NCBI GenBank assembly: GCA_003209195.1
Contig: QCSF01000006.1
Location: forward strand, 1-64,000
Reading direction: 5' to 3'
DNA from: Pelagibacteraceae bacterium AG-470-E16
GTDB lineage: Bacteria > Pseudomonadota > Alphaproteobacteria > Pelagibacterales > Pelagibacteraceae
Length of the DNA stretch: 64,000 nt
In this document: positions 55,555 to 64,000 of the stretch, piece after piece
Layout of the letters: each line of letters starts with the position of its first letter
Position numbering within the stretch: position 1 is the stretch's first letter
Position numbers and translations under genes: made by a program
Notes under the pieces: generated by a model
Seen by the model: the letters and a program-made list of their open reading frames with translations, nothing else
What the model was told of the DNA's origin: nothing
Database searches by the model: none

Positions 55555-56435
55555 CAAAAATAAGTATAATTATACCCACAAGAGATCGAACAAATTTATT
55601 AAAAAAAACGCTTTTATTTTTAAAAAAAAATAATAGTTTTTACCAAGAAATAATAATAGTTGACTCATCAAAAAAAAAATCTTTTGATATAAATTCCAAA
55701 AATATTAAAACTTTAACAATTAAGGCAAACCATATTTTTTCTAAACCTTCGACATCTTTACAGAGAAATATTGGATTAAAAAAAGTTAGTAAATTTTCTG
55801 ATTTCGTGATGTTTTTAGATGATGATGTCAAATTTGAGAAAGATGCTCTTGAGAAAATGAAAAGCTTTATAACAAAAAATAGTGATTTTGCTGGATATGG
55901 TTTTAATTTAATAATTAAAAATCAAAACTTATCAAATATTTTGAAAATAAATAATTTATTTAATTTTTTTCAGTTATATTCTAACAAGCCTGGAAAGGTT
56001 GCAAAATCTGGATGGCATTCAAAAGCAATTAATTTAAAAAAAAAAACATTAGTAGAATGGCTCCCTACACAAGCAGTAATATATAAAATTAGTAATATTA
56101 AAAACATTTTTTTCTTTTTAGGATTTGGTAAATATAGTTACTTAGAAGATTTAGAATTTAGTTACAGAGTTAAAAAAACTGGTAAATTAGTTATATTAAA
56201 TACTGCAAAATACAGCAGTGATAACAGTGTAGATAGAAATCTATTTAATTTTGGAAAAAAAGAAATAATTAATAGATACATTTTTCTAAAAAAAAATAAT
56301 CTTTCAGTAAGTAAATTTTTAATAATGTGTTGTTTCATATGTTTAAGAAACTTTTTAAAAAGTTTTGTTAATCATAATTTTTTTTTGAGGTTATGTGGTA
56401 ATTTGCTCGGTTTATATAAAATATCTAAAATTTAG
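55551..56435 (+). CDS. Family 2 glycosyltransferase
   Basis: A 294-residue GT-A enzyme: ISIIIPTRDRTNLLKKTLLF, EIIIVDSSKKK, STSLQRNIGLKKVSKFSD, and FVMFLDDDVKFEKDALEKM (the DDD that binds metal and nucleotide sugar). A later YLEDLEFSYRVKKTGKL gives the ED motif of an inverting GT2. The sugar donor and acceptor are unknown. It overlaps the gene upstream by 4 bp, and its 3' end overlaps a convergent gene by 24 bp. Confidence 0.87.
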   Translation: MTKISIIIPTRDRTNLLKKTLLFLKKNNSFYQEIIIVDSSKKKSFDINSKNIKTLTIKANHIFSKPSTSLQRNIGLKKVSKFSDFVMFLDDDVKFEKDALEKMKSFITKNSDFAGYGFNLIIKNQNLSNILKINNLFNFFQLYSNKPGKVAKSGWHSKAINLKKKTLVEWLPTQAVIYKISNIKNIFFFLGFGKYSYLEDLEFSYRVKKTGKLVILNTAKYSSDNSVDRNLFNFGKKEIINRYIFLKKNNLSVSKFLIMCCFICLRNFLKSFVNHNFFLRLCGNLLGLYKISKI

Positions 56436-57290
56436 TTTCTTAAAAATCTTTTTTATTAAATGAATTGGTAAATTTGCATATAATTTAATATAAACTGTTA
56501 ATAATTCCAAGTTAATATCTTTTAGCTTTATTAATTTATATAATAAAAAATAATAAGACCCAAAATTATATAAGTAAGATAATTTATTATTTTTTATAAA
56601 TTTTCTAAAATAATAAAAATTTTCTTGCCAACATTTAATCTGCCATTCTCTATTTTCATTAAAATCAGAAAATTTGTTTTCGTATTTTATTAATTTAATA
56701 TCTTTATACAAATTTTGTGTTTTTAAATTCAATTTATCAGAACAAGCTATATAAAAGTTGTCAATCAAACCCCAATCATACTGATCATAGGTTAAAACCA
56801 AATCAAAAAACTCTTTTGCTTTATTTTTACTCAATTTAAAGGCCATAAAATCAATTCCGAAATGAGGAGTTGTAGGATTAAGTTTTATCCCATTTTTGAT
56901 TAAAATATTTGGAAAAATAAAAGACATGTGGTTCTCATTTTTATTTTTTTTTAAAATGTCTGCTATTTTATTATCAATAATTACATCTGAATTTGAAAAT
57001 ATAAAATAATCAAAATTATTATCTAAATAATATTTAAGCGTATTTTTTAACATTATTGAATTTGAGTATTTTTTATTTTTTGGAAGTCTATCTTTTGGAA
57101 AATTAAAGTATTTATATTTTATCTTATTGTCTATAATAAAATCTTCTATACCCTCTTCATCAAATTGTGTAACAGATAACGTAATATCTAAATCTAGCTT
57201 TGATATATTATTTAAGAATTTAGCCTGAATATCATCATTATCTTTAGATTTTTTTAAAGGTCTAAATGAAACTTGCCATAAAATTTTCAC
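56412..57290 (-). CDS. Putative glycosyltransferase, GT-A-like, family uncertain
   Basis: A 292-residue protein starting MKILWQVSFRPLKKSKDNDD. The segment DYFIFSNSDVIIDNKIADIL (about residues 94-113) looks like the nucleotide-sugar/metal (SD/DxD-like) element of a GT-A fold, and TTPHFGIDFMAFKLSKNKA then YDQYDWGLIDNFYI could contain acceptor-site residues. I do not recognise a family. It is the only minus-strand gene in the first part of the island and overlaps the GT2 gene tail to tail. Confidence 0.6.
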   Translation of the reverse strand: MKILWQVSFRPLKKSKDNDDIQAKFLNNISKLDLDITLSVTQFDEEGIEDFIIDNKIKYKYFNFPKDRLPKNKKYSNSIMLKNTLKYYLDNNFDYFIFSNSDVIIDNKIADILKKNKNENHMSFIFPNILIKNGIKLNPTTPHFGIDFMAFKLSKNKAKEFFDLVLTYDQYDWGLIDNFYIACSDKLNLKTQNLYKDIKLIKYENKFSDFNENREWQIKCWQENFYYFRKFIKNNKLSYLYNFGSYYFLLYKLIKLKDINLELLTVYIKLYANLPIHLIKKIFKKLNFRYFI

Positions 57291-57330
57291 GCTATATATC
57301 CTTTAAGTATAAGATTTTAATATAAAAAAA

Positions 57331-58572
57331 ATGTATAATAAATTGTTATCAATATTTGAAATTAAAAAAATTTCTCAAATTAATACTATAGACAAATTTT
57401 GTATAATATCTATTTTTTTGTTCCCTATAGCATTAGTAGCAGGTCCAGCCATAGTCGAATTGATAGTATTTTTGAATATACTGTGTTTTATTTTTAGATT
57501 TCGTAATTTTGAGATTTATATTAATAAAAAACTGCTTATTATATTAGGTGCAATCTATTTTATCTTTGTTCTTTCTTCACTTTTATCAGAATTCAAATTA
57601 CATTCTTTAAAAAGTTCCTTTTTTTCTTTAAGATTTTTTATCTTTAACTTTATAGTTTATGTTATACTTCAAAAATACAAATTTATTATAAGAGGTTTGG
57701 GTATATTTTATATATGTTTAATTTTATTTTTAATTTTTGATTGCTTTATACAAGTTATTTTCGCGGAGAATATTTTTTTTATAGATAGACAATCTAAGTT
57801 TGTTCATGCTGGTATGTTTGGTGATGAAAAGGTTTTAGGTAGTTTTTTAATTAGAATAAGTACAATAACATTAGGTTTATATTTTTGGTTTGTGGATTTC
57901 AATAAAAAAAATTTAACTAATGTTTTTATTTTTTTGATAATATTATTTTTAGGACTTTTATTTACAGGTGAAAGGACAGCTTTAGTTTATTTTTCTCTTT
58001 TGTTTTTAATAACTTTAATATTTGCCATAAGATCAAAATTATTAAGCATATTCAAAATATTAATATTTATTATCATTATAACTCTAATACCAATTTCACT
58101 TTATGTTAAATATTTTCCATTTCAACAAACGGTTATTGCTACAAAAAATCAAATTTTTCATAATAATAAGTTTAATTTTTTTTCAATAAAACATCAGTCT
58201 TTTAGTTTAACAGCAATTAAGATATTTGAAGATAATATGTTTATTGGTGGTGGGCCTAATAACTATAGAAAATTATATGACAAATATGATATATTTGAAA
58301 ATGAGTCCAATCATCCTCATAATATGTTTTTTCAGATGATAAGCGATCTTGGGCTAATAGGTTTTTTTGTTTACTTATTGGTTTTATTATCAATTATTCT
58401 AAACATTTCGAGAGGAATTATAAAAAATAATATTAGTTTAGTTTATTTTTCTGTTAGTTTTTTATTTTTTATAAATCCACTTTTTCCAACTGGTAATTTT
58501 TTTAATAATTGGTTTATGGCAATTGGTACGTTCGCATTACCATTTATGTACGCAAAAATTAAGGAAAAATAA
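57331..58572 (+). CDS. O-antigen ligase/polymerase-like membrane protein (Wzy_C type)
   Basis: A 413-residue protein with about 10-11 helices. The large periplasmic loop near residues 285-340 contains MFIGGGPNNYRKLYDKYDIF and ENESNHPHNMFFQMISDLGL, the latter being the H-x-HN motif typical of O-antigen ligases and related polymerases (PF04932). TGERTALVYFSLLF precedes it. It would join a lipid-linked glycan to a lipid A core or polymerise repeats. It ends TAATG, overlapping the flippase start by one base. Confidence 0.83.
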   Translation: MYNKLLSIFEIKKISQINTIDKFCIISIFLFPIALVAGPAIVELIVFLNILCFIFRFRNFEIYINKKLLIILGAIYFIFVLSSLLSEFKLHSLKSSFFSLRFFIFNFIVYVILQKYKFIIRGLGIFYICLILFLIFDCFIQVIFAENIFFIDRQSKFVHAGMFGDEKVLGSFLIRISTITLGLYFWFVDFNKKNLTNVFIFLIILFLGLLFTGERTALVYFSLLFLITLIFAIRSKLLSIFKILIFIIIITLIPISLYVKYFPFQQTVIATKNQIFHNNKFNFFSIKHQSFSLTAIKIFEDNMFIGGGPNNYRKLYDKYDIFENESNHPHNMFFQMISDLGLIGFFVYLLVLLSIILNISRGIIKNNISLVYFSVSFLFFINPLFPTGNFFNNWFMAIGTFALPFMYAKIKEK

Positions 58573-59924
58573 TGCGAGATTTATTATCAAAAAGTCTTAT
58601 TTTATCTTCGCCTGGTTTAATTTCATTAATTATTTCGTTAATAGCCATTCCAATACATTTGAATGAACAGGGGTTTGAAAATTATGGTAAGTATATTTTT
58701 TTTCATTTTATTTTATCTCTTGGATTACTCATAAATTTAGGTATTGGAAAAATGTCTACAATAGTTATAGGTCAAAATATTGATAAATTAAATTCTATTA
58801 TTAGTCAAAATTTAAAATATACATTAATAAAAAGTTCAATATATTTCTTATTTTATTTATCAGTTAATTTTTTTTTAAATCTTAATCATGACTTTTTAAT
58901 TTTTTTTATTGGTTTGACGCTCACATCAATTTATTTCTCTTTTGAAGGTATTTTCCTAGGTGAAAAGAAATTTATGAAAATTAGTATTTTAAATTTACTT
59001 TTTTTTAGCTTATCATTAAATGTTCCCTCACTGATGCTTTTTTACCAAAGCTATTCTGTTGAAAATTTAATTTTATTTTCAATAATTATCAAATTATTTA
59101 CGATTACTTTAATGATCATTGAATACCTAAAAAATATGAATTTAAGTATTAACAAAAATAATATTTTAGAAGAAAAAATTTTACAAAATTACAAATGGAT
59201 ATCTATGAATCTTTTGAACATACAAATCTCAAATTTTATAGACAAATACTTGGTAAAAATTTTTTTAGGATTGGATTTGCTCAGTAAATACTCAATACCA
59301 CAACAACTATCTGGCAAACTTAGTATATTTTCTCAGGGATTTAGTGCTTTTTTGTTACAAAATCTATCTGTTAAGAAAAATCAAAATACTAACTTAATAA
59401 CTTCAATTTTTTTATTCTTTTACCTTATGCCAATAATTATTTTTTTAGCATTTCCCTTATTTAATAAATTTTTGATATTTTGGCTAGATAATAATTATGA
59501 GTTTGAAATTTTTAATTTATTTAAAATATTTGTTATATATGCAGTTTTTTCATCTACATCTCATTTAGTGACTTCAAAATTTGAAGCCAACTTTAAAATT
59601 AAAAATAATTTCAAAATAGAATTAATTTGTCTGATACCTTTTGCTATTTTAATATTTATTGCAACAAAAAATAATTTTTCTTTATTAAATATTTCTATAA
59701 TAATGCTCATTAAAGAAGTATTACTCTTATCTTTAAGATTAAGATTTTTTAGGAGGGAACTGAGGTCTATTCAAAAAAAATACTTTTATAACTTATTTTT
59801 AATTATAATTATTTTGTATTCATCTTTTTTTAATTATGTAATTTTTTATTCAATTATTTTAATAATATATTTACCCTTTTTAATAAATGAATTTTATAAA
59901 TTATATTCTTCGAAAAATTTCTGA
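58572..59924 (+). CDS. Wzx-like polysaccharide flippase
   Basis: A 450-residue protein with 12-14 helices and the usual start SLILSSPGLISLIISLIAIP followed by FENYGKYIFFHFILSLGLLI, a pattern of MOP-superfamily exporters in polysaccharide loci. A charged mid-region (NNILEEKILQNYKWISMN) leads into NFIDKYLVKIFLGLDLLSKY, the repeat of the second half. It would flip lipid-linked oligosaccharides across the inner membrane. It begins at a TAATG overlap with the ligase-like gene. Confidence 0.82.
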   Translation: MRDLLSKSLILSSPGLISLIISLIAIPIHLNEQGFENYGKYIFFHFILSLGLLINLGIGKMSTIVIGQNIDKLNSIISQNLKYTLIKSSIYFLFYLSVNFFLNLNHDFLIFFIGLTLTSIYFSFEGIFLGEKKFMKISILNLLFFSLSLNVPSLMLFYQSYSVENLILFSIIIKLFTITLMIIEYLKNMNLSINKNNILEEKILQNYKWISMNLLNIQISNFIDKYLVKIFLGLDLLSKYSIPQQLSGKLSIFSQGFSAFLLQNLSVKKNQNTNLITSIFLFFYLMPIIIFLAFPLFNKFLIFWLDNNYEFEIFNLFKIFVIYAVFSSTSHLVTSKFEANFKIKNNFKIELICLIPFAILIFIATKNNFSLLNISIIMLIKEVLLLSLRLRFFRRELRSIQKKYFYNLFLIIIILYSSFFNYVIFYSIILIIYLPFLINEFYKLYSSKNF

Positions 59925-60840
59925 AAGTTTAAGTATTTTTTGGATAAACCCTCCAATTAAAAATTTAAATCAAGAAAAAAAAATTTATGAAATAATTAAC
60001 AGACAATTTATCAAAATTAATGTTAATAAAAAGGTTTTAAAAGAAACCCATTTGATTTTTAACTATAAAATTAAAAACATAATAAAAAAGAAAAACTTAA
60101 AAAATTTACTTAGATACCCCTTTGTTCAAAAAATTTTTTTTGTACACAACAGATTTTTTATTATAAGAGAATTACTTAAATTAAAATTATCAGTTAATTG
60201 GAATTTATATAAGAAACTTTTAAAAGAGAATTCAATCTGCAATCCGGTAAGATATTTTTTATATCCGAGTAGTTCTGGAAATAGAATACATCAAATATAT
60301 CATTTATATATTTTAGAGCATAATACAAATGCGCTAATTAAAAATTTTTCTAAAATATTTGAACTTGGTGGTGGTTACGGCTGTCTAGCTAGTATTTTTC
60401 AAAAACTAAATAAAAATAATAAAATGTTTTATGAGATTGTAGACACAAAAATAGTTAATTTAGTTCAATTTTATTATCTCAAAATGTTAAATTTTAACGT
60501 AGGATTTAATAAAAATTTCAAAATAAAATTAACAAATAATATAAACCAAAAATTTAAAACATACGATCTGTTTGTGGCAAATTGGTCTTTATCTGAAGTG
60601 CCGATAAAATATAGAAATAAATTTTTTAATATTATTAAAAACAGTAAATATTTTTTGATATCATTCCAGGAAAATTTCGAGGATATAGATAACTTAAAAT
60701 ATTTTTGTAATTTAAAAAATAAATTAAAAAATAATTTTAAGATTAAAATAATTAGAAATAGACTATATAAAGGAAGTATAATAAAAAAACAAAAACATTT
60801 TTATATGGTTGGAGAAAATATGAAATATGTTCAAAAATAG
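59887..60840 (+). CDS. Putative sugar O-methyltransferase
   Basis: A 317-residue protein. The SAM-binding motif I is KIFELGGGYGCLASIFQKLN (near residue 158), followed by YEIVDTKIVNLVQFYYLKML (acidic motif) and LFVANWSLSEVPIKYRNKFF. This spacing matches the putative sugar O-methyltransferase family (TIGR04371-like) found in polysaccharide loci. It overlaps the flippase gene by 38 bp and the next polymerase-like gene by 14 bp, so the true start may be a little later. Its acceptor sugar is unknown. Confidence 0.74.
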   Translation: MNFINYILRKISESLSIFWINPPIKNLNQEKKIYEIINRQFIKINVNKKVLKETHLIFNYKIKNIIKKKNLKNLLRYPFVQKIFFVHNRFFIIRELLKLKLSVNWNLYKKLLKENSICNPVRYFLYPSSSGNRIHQIYHLYILEHNTNALIKNFSKIFELGGGYGCLASIFQKLNKNNKMFYEIVDTKIVNLVQFYYLKMLNFNVGFNKNFKIKLTNNINQKFKTYDLFVANWSLSEVPIKYRNKFFNIIKNSKYFLISFQENFEDIDNLKYFCNLKNKLKNNFKIKIIRNRLYKGSIIKKQKHFYMVGENMKYVQK

Positions 60841-62152
60841 TATTATAGTGAACACTTTTTCAAATAAAAATTTGTTATCATTAATTTGTGTTACTATAGT
60901 TTTAAGTTTGTGGGCTGCGATTGATACTCATTTTTTTGATGTAAAACTTAATAATTTTAAAGACTTTGTACAAATTATAAGATCAATAGCTCCTTACACT
61001 TTTTTTATTATATTTATAATATTTGTTTTTATTAAAAATATTAAATCAATATTTATAAATTTTTTTTTTAATATCATAATTTTTTTCGTTTTTATAATTC
61101 AAATTCCAGGTTTATTTTATAGTTTTAATTCAATTTTAAATTTATTCTTTATTTTGAATTGTTTAATATATTTATATATTTTAAATTATTTTTATCAGGT
61201 TAAAAAACTTAATAATCTATTAAGTCTATCTTTTTCAATTTTAGCCGTAGTTTTTCTTTTTTTTGGTACTGGCCTTATGCATTGGTTAATATTTGAAAGT
61301 AAAGATTTAAATTTATACGGATCCTGGCCACATGGTTTAGAAAATTTTCAAATATCAGAAAATGTTCCTAGGTCTTCGGGGATGTCAAGAACAAGTATGA
61401 TTATATTTTTAATTTCTTCTATTCTTATTATTATTAAAAAGAACAAATATTTACCGTCTTTATTGTCAATTTTTTCTTTGATTTTAATTTTTACAACACA
61501 ATCTAGAATATCAAATTTTTTTATTATTGGATATCTAATATTTTATCATTGTGTATTATGTTTTTTGAAAATAACTGTTAAAGAAAAATTTGTTATATTT
61601 TTTATTTCATTTCTAATTCCTATAATTTTAATATCTGGAATTTCCTACTACCAAGTAAGTAAATCTAGTAAAAACAAATTAATCCAAAGTGATACAGAAA
61701 CAATAATTCAAAAAAGACTAAATAGGCCAATAGATGATGTTAATGTTGGTTTTGGATCAGGAAGAGGTAAAGACTGGAAAAAAATAATTCAACTGAACAA
61801 AAACTATTTTTTAGGAAATGGTGCTATGGGTGATAGGTACCTAATTAATCAATCAGCTTCAAATTTTTTTGTTTATTCATACTCGAGTGCAGGGCTTGTT
61901 GGTTTAGTTCTTGGTATAATATTATATTTCATATCTTTAACTTTAGCTATAAAAAACCTACTTTTAACAAATTTTCAGATTACAAAAAAAAATTATAAAA
62001 CTATTATTTGTTCTAACATAATATTATATTTACTTTTTAGATGTATAGGAGAAACATCCTTTGGAATATTTGGTATAGACTTTTTAATATTTTTTTGTTG
62101 CTTCTACTATTTAATACAAAATTCTAATTATAATATATATTTAAAAAAATAA
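60827..62152 (+). CDS. Second O-antigen polymerase/ligase-like membrane protein
   Basis: A 441-residue protein with about 10-11 helices. The loop before the last helices has DVNVGFGSGRGKDWKKIIQL and YFLGNGAMGDRYLINQSASN followed by FFVYSYSSAGLVGLVLGIIL, the arrangement of Wzy-type polymerases where the loop holds the catalytic Arg/His. The H-x-HN of the ligase-type protein at 57331-58572 is absent. The two proteins may be the polymerase and the ligase of the same pathway. Its end overlaps the convergent WecG-like gene by 12 bp. Confidence 0.75.
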   Translation: MFKNSIIVNTFSNKNLLSLICVTIVLSLWAAIDTHFFDVKLNNFKDFVQIIRSIAPYTFFIIFIIFVFIKNIKSIFINFFFNIIIFFVFIIQIPGLFYSFNSILNLFFILNCLIYLYILNYFYQVKKLNNLLSLSFSILAVVFLFFGTGLMHWLIFESKDLNLYGSWPHGLENFQISENVPRSSGMSRTSMIIFLISSILIIIKKNKYLPSLLSIFSLILIFTTQSRISNFFIIGYLIFYHCVLCFLKITVKEKFVIFFISFLIPIILISGISYYQVSKSSKNKLIQSDTETIIQKRLNRPIDDVNVGFGSGRGKDWKKIIQLNKNYFLGNGAMGDRYLINQSASNFFVYSYSSAGLVGLVLGIILYFISLTLAIKNLLLTNFQITKKNYKTIICSNIILYLLFRCIGETSFGIFGIDFLIFFCCFYYLIQNSNYNIYLKK

Positions 62153-62842
62153 TTTAATTAAACTAACAGATAAAAATACTCTCTTTAAATGAACTTTAGG
62201 GTTGTGAAATAGTCTTGTAAGCCAACCTAAATAAAACTTATCCAAAGTATCATTTATTGGAGCTTGATTTCCAGTTAAAAAACCAATTGCTGCTCCAGTA
62301 CAAATTATTGGAATTTTGGACCTAAAGTACTGATTTATTTCCATTGCTAATATCTCTTGTTTTTCACCAGCAATATTTATTAATATATAATCAGGTTTTT
62401 TTAATTTAATTAAATTAAATAACCTCAAATCTCTAAAGTTATATTTATAAAAGGGAGCTACGTAACTAAAACTTTTAATATTTCTAGATCTATAAAAATG
62501 TTGGTTTAGTTTTTTTTCATTTAAATTCGGGTCTATAGATAGAATTAATTTTTGAGTAAATATATTTTTTGATAAAAAATCTTTTAGAAATAAATATCCA
62601 GAATACTTAGTTATTTTATGTTTTTTAAAAATCCTCAATAAAATACAAAAATAACCACTATCCAAAATTGCAATTTTGGATTTTTTGAGAGCTAAGTAAT
62701 ATTTTTTATTTTTTTTTAATGTAGACAGAGAAGAAGCAGCTGGAGCTACCAGATAACCACCTTTATTTAAAATCAAATTAATTTTTTTAAAAGTGTAATT
62801 ATAAAATTTGATACTACAGAAAATTATAGTATTATTTTTCAT
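62141..62842 (-). CDS. WecG/TagA/CpsF-family glycosyltransferase
   Basis: A 233-residue protein with the GT26 pattern: GGYLVAPAASSLSTLKKNKK in the N-terminal half, KKPDYILINIAGEKQEILAM (the usual GxPxQE segment written GEKQE), VGxx replaced by ICTGAAIGFLTGNQAPINDT, and a C-terminal FYLGWLTRLFHNPKVHLKRV (normally EWxxRLxxxPxR). It would transfer an N-acetylmannosaminuronic acid or related sugar onto a lipid-linked intermediate. Some positions of the signature deviate, so specificity is open. Confidence 0.77.
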   Translation of the reverse strand: MKNNTIIFCSIKFYNYTFKKINLILNKGGYLVAPAASSLSTLKKNKKYYLALKKSKIAILDSGYFCILLRIFKKHKITKYSGYLFLKDFLSKNIFTQKLILSIDPNLNEKKLNQHFYRSRNIKSFSYVAPFYKYNFRDLRLFNLIKLKKPDYILINIAGEKQEILAMEINQYFRSKIPIICTGAAIGFLTGNQAPINDTLDKFYLGWLTRLFHNPKVHLKRVFLSVSLIKLFF

Positions 62843-62879
62843 AAACTAATACTTTATAACTATCATTAAACTTTAATAT

Positions 62880-63821
62880 ATGAAAAATAAAATTTTATTT
62901 TGGGTTACTGACTTTTCAACAAAAAGTGGTGAAGGGTTGTTAGCAATACGGTTTATTAACGATTTAAAATCAAATACTAACCTTAAAGTAATAAGAATTG
63001 ACAATAGAAAATTAATTTCAAAATTCAAAAAGAATACAATTACACATAAATATATTCTTCCAATATTAGGTATTTGGAATTTGTGGTTAGCATATTTCAA
63101 AGGATACAAAACTTGTTATGTCAATTATTTGCCATTATGGAATTTTTTAATTTTTTTTATATTACCTCCTAAAACTATCTTAGGACCAATAACTGGTACA
63201 ATTAGCAAACATAGAAGTTTTGTACTGAAAAGAATTTTAGAAATTATCAGCAGATTAATTATAAATATAAGATACAAAAAATGCTTATTTGCAAATAACT
63301 TCTACAAGAGTCTATTTACTGGCCATTACCATAATTATATTATTAAAAATTTAAATTTCAAAATTTATAAAAAAAAAAAAATTACTTATGATTTTCTTTT
63401 TTATTATAGAAAACAATATGATAAAGAGCTTCAATACCTAAATTTAATTATTAATTTAACTAAGTTAAATTTTAAAATAGCAATAATTGGGGATAAGTTG
63501 TTAGATAAGAACGTATCGAATTTTGGATATGTAAATACTAAAAAATTAGAATTAATAATGAAAAAAACAAAATCAGCAATAAATAACAAAGAAAATTTAT
63601 ATAGTTTTTTTGCACAAAAATGTTTGATTAATAATTTATCAGTATTTTATAATGATGAATTTATAAAATATGAAAAACTGAAAATTAAAAATTTTTACCC
63701 AATACCTTATAATAATTTAAAAATGGCTATTAACTTAATTTTAAGAAAAAAAAATTTATCAATCCTAAAGAATCAAAATATTAAATTGAATTTTAATAAT
63801 TACTTTTTTTATGACCCGTAA
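62880..63821 (+). CDS. Putative glycosyltransferase, GT-B-like, family uncertain
   Basis: A 313-residue protein beginning MKNKILFWVTDFSTKSGEGL, the kind of start seen in GT4-type enzymes. TCYVNYLPLWNFLIFFILPP and TILGPITGTISKHRSF follow, and a second half (about residues 175-313) has IAIIGDKLLDKNVSNFGYVN. Clear GT-B donor-site residues are not evident. It overlaps the gmhB-like gene by 11 bp, which supports a shared pathway. The 37-bp gap to the WecG-like gene holds promoters for both. Confidence 0.55.
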   Translation: MKNKILFWVTDFSTKSGEGLLAIRFINDLKSNTNLKVIRIDNRKLISKFKKNTITHKYILPILGIWNLWLAYFKGYKTCYVNYLPLWNFLIFFILPPKTILGPITGTISKHRSFVLKRILEIISRLIINIRYKKCLFANNFYKSLFTGHYHNYIIKNLNFKIYKKKKITYDFLFYYRKQYDKELQYLNLIINLTKLNFKIAIIGDKLLDKNVSNFGYVNTKKLELIMKKTKSAINNKENLYSFFAQKCLINNLSVFYNDEFIKYEKLKIKNFYPIPYNNLKMAINLILRKKNLSILKNQNIKLNFNNYFFYDP

Positions 63822-64000
63822 TCTAAATAAATGTGCCTTTTTTGACAGAGATGGCGTCCTAAATAAAGATAAAGGATATATATCAAAAATCGAAGATTTT
63901 AAAATTTTTCAGAATGTAGGTGAGGCACTTTATGAATGTAACAAAAATAAGTTTCTAGTTATTATAATAACAAATCAAAGTGGTGTTGGCAGAGGTCTTA
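63811..64000 (+). CDS. gmhB: GmhB-like HAD phosphatase (C-terminus outside window)
   Basis: The visible 63 residues start MTRNLNKCAFFDRDGVLNKD, with the HAD motif I DRDGVLN (nucleophile Asp and acid Asp), and continue to VIIITNQSGVGRGL (motif II TNQSG). This is the pattern of D-glycero-D-manno-heptose-1,7-bisphosphate 7-phosphatase, which makes heptose precursors for LPS core or surface glycan; related histidinol-phosphatase-type enzymes share it. It overlaps the preceding glycosyltransferase gene by 11 bp. It is truncated by the window end. Confidence 0.85.
   Translation, partial: MTRNLNKCAFFDRDGVLNKDKGYISKIEDFKIFQNVGEALYECNKNKFLVIIITNQSGVGRGL

Larger units (their letters stand above)
53779..64000. 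other. Surface polysaccharide island (part of a HVR2-like hypervariable region)
   Basis: From the 5S gene to the window end every gene fits surface glycan synthesis or is an unknown membrane protein: two or more glycosyltransferases, two O-antigen ligase/polymerase-like proteins, a Wzx-like flippase, a sugar O-methyltransferase, a WecG-like enzyme and a GmhB-like phosphatase. The coding is noticeably richer in Lys, Asn, Ile and Phe and in A/T than the core genes. Gene overlaps are common. In SAR11 the segment between 23S and 5S is HVR2, which varies between strains. Confidence 0.8.

Overview
This window is a piece of a small, very AT-rich, tightly packed alphaproteobacterial chromosome. The gene order, the protein families and the extreme economy between genes point to the SAR11 clade (Candidatus Pelagibacter or a close relative). 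Indicators: a two-piece (circularly permuted) tmRNA, an alphaproteobacterial TrcR/DUF1013 gene beside rpmE, the tkt-gap-pgk-fba cluster, hflKC-DUF2065-degP, and a 5S rRNA gene standing alone at the edge of a polysaccharide island. That last arrangement is the described position of SAR11 hypervariable region 2 (HVR2). The taxonomic call is an inference from family knowledge; no search was run.

Layout. 1-7.1 kb (minus strand): envelope and housekeeping block with tolB-tolA-tolR-tolQ-ybgC, a RuvC-like nuclease, yebC, a YmdB-type phosphoesterase, a 5-formyl-THF cyclo-ligase, zapA and a coiled-coil protein. 7.1-17.9 kb (plus): tkt-gap-pgk-fba (lower sugar phosphate metabolism), thiE-like, efp, an inositol monophosphatase family gene, an MFS transporter, rpmE, trcR, purE-purK. 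17.9-22.2 kb (minus): COQ9-like gene, mreD-mreC-mreB, leuA. 22.4-33.0 kb: a CaxA exchanger, ilvC-ilvH-ilvB, miaA, degP, DUF2065, hflC-hflK, mrp and thyX. 33.07-33.33 kb: two-piece tmRNA.

33.3-42.1 kb is a small accessory region just downstream of the tmRNA gene: small hypothetical membrane and secreted proteins, a stand-alone HD hydrolase of the (p)ppGpp hydrolase type, an arylsulfotransferase-like / small membrane protein / PAPS-sulfotransferase cassette, a methyltransferase and two glycosyltransferases. 42.1-53.65 kb returns to core genes: a DmlA/TtuC-type dehydrogenase, a MazG-like protein, grxC, ccdA, an EamA permease, a DUF6356 protein, bactofilin, rodA, mrdA, rpsU, the three-gene transhydrogenase pnt, a tiny cytochrome oxidase subunit IV, rpmJ and a sugar-nucleotide epimerase.

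53.66-53.78 kb is a solitary 5S rRNA gene (minus strand) with its own apparent promoter. From there to the window end lies a surface polysaccharide locus: glycosyltransferases, two O-antigen ligase/polymerase-like membrane proteins, a Wzx-like flippase, a sugar O-methyltransferase, a WecG-like transferase and the start of a GmhB-like phosphatase. Together these would build, flip and polymerise a strain-specific surface glycan.

The genes most likely to repay a second look are the phage-type RuvC-like nuclease sitting in the ruvC position without ruvAB, the rpsU gene whose only sensible start codon is ATT, the tmRNA with a 12-nt spacer and a nine-codon tag, the isolated 5S gene with its epimerase neighbour 10 nt downstream, the sulfotransferase cassette, and three convergent gene pairs that share one TTAA as both stop codons. 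No tRNA gene, CRISPR array, insertion sequence or integrase was seen.
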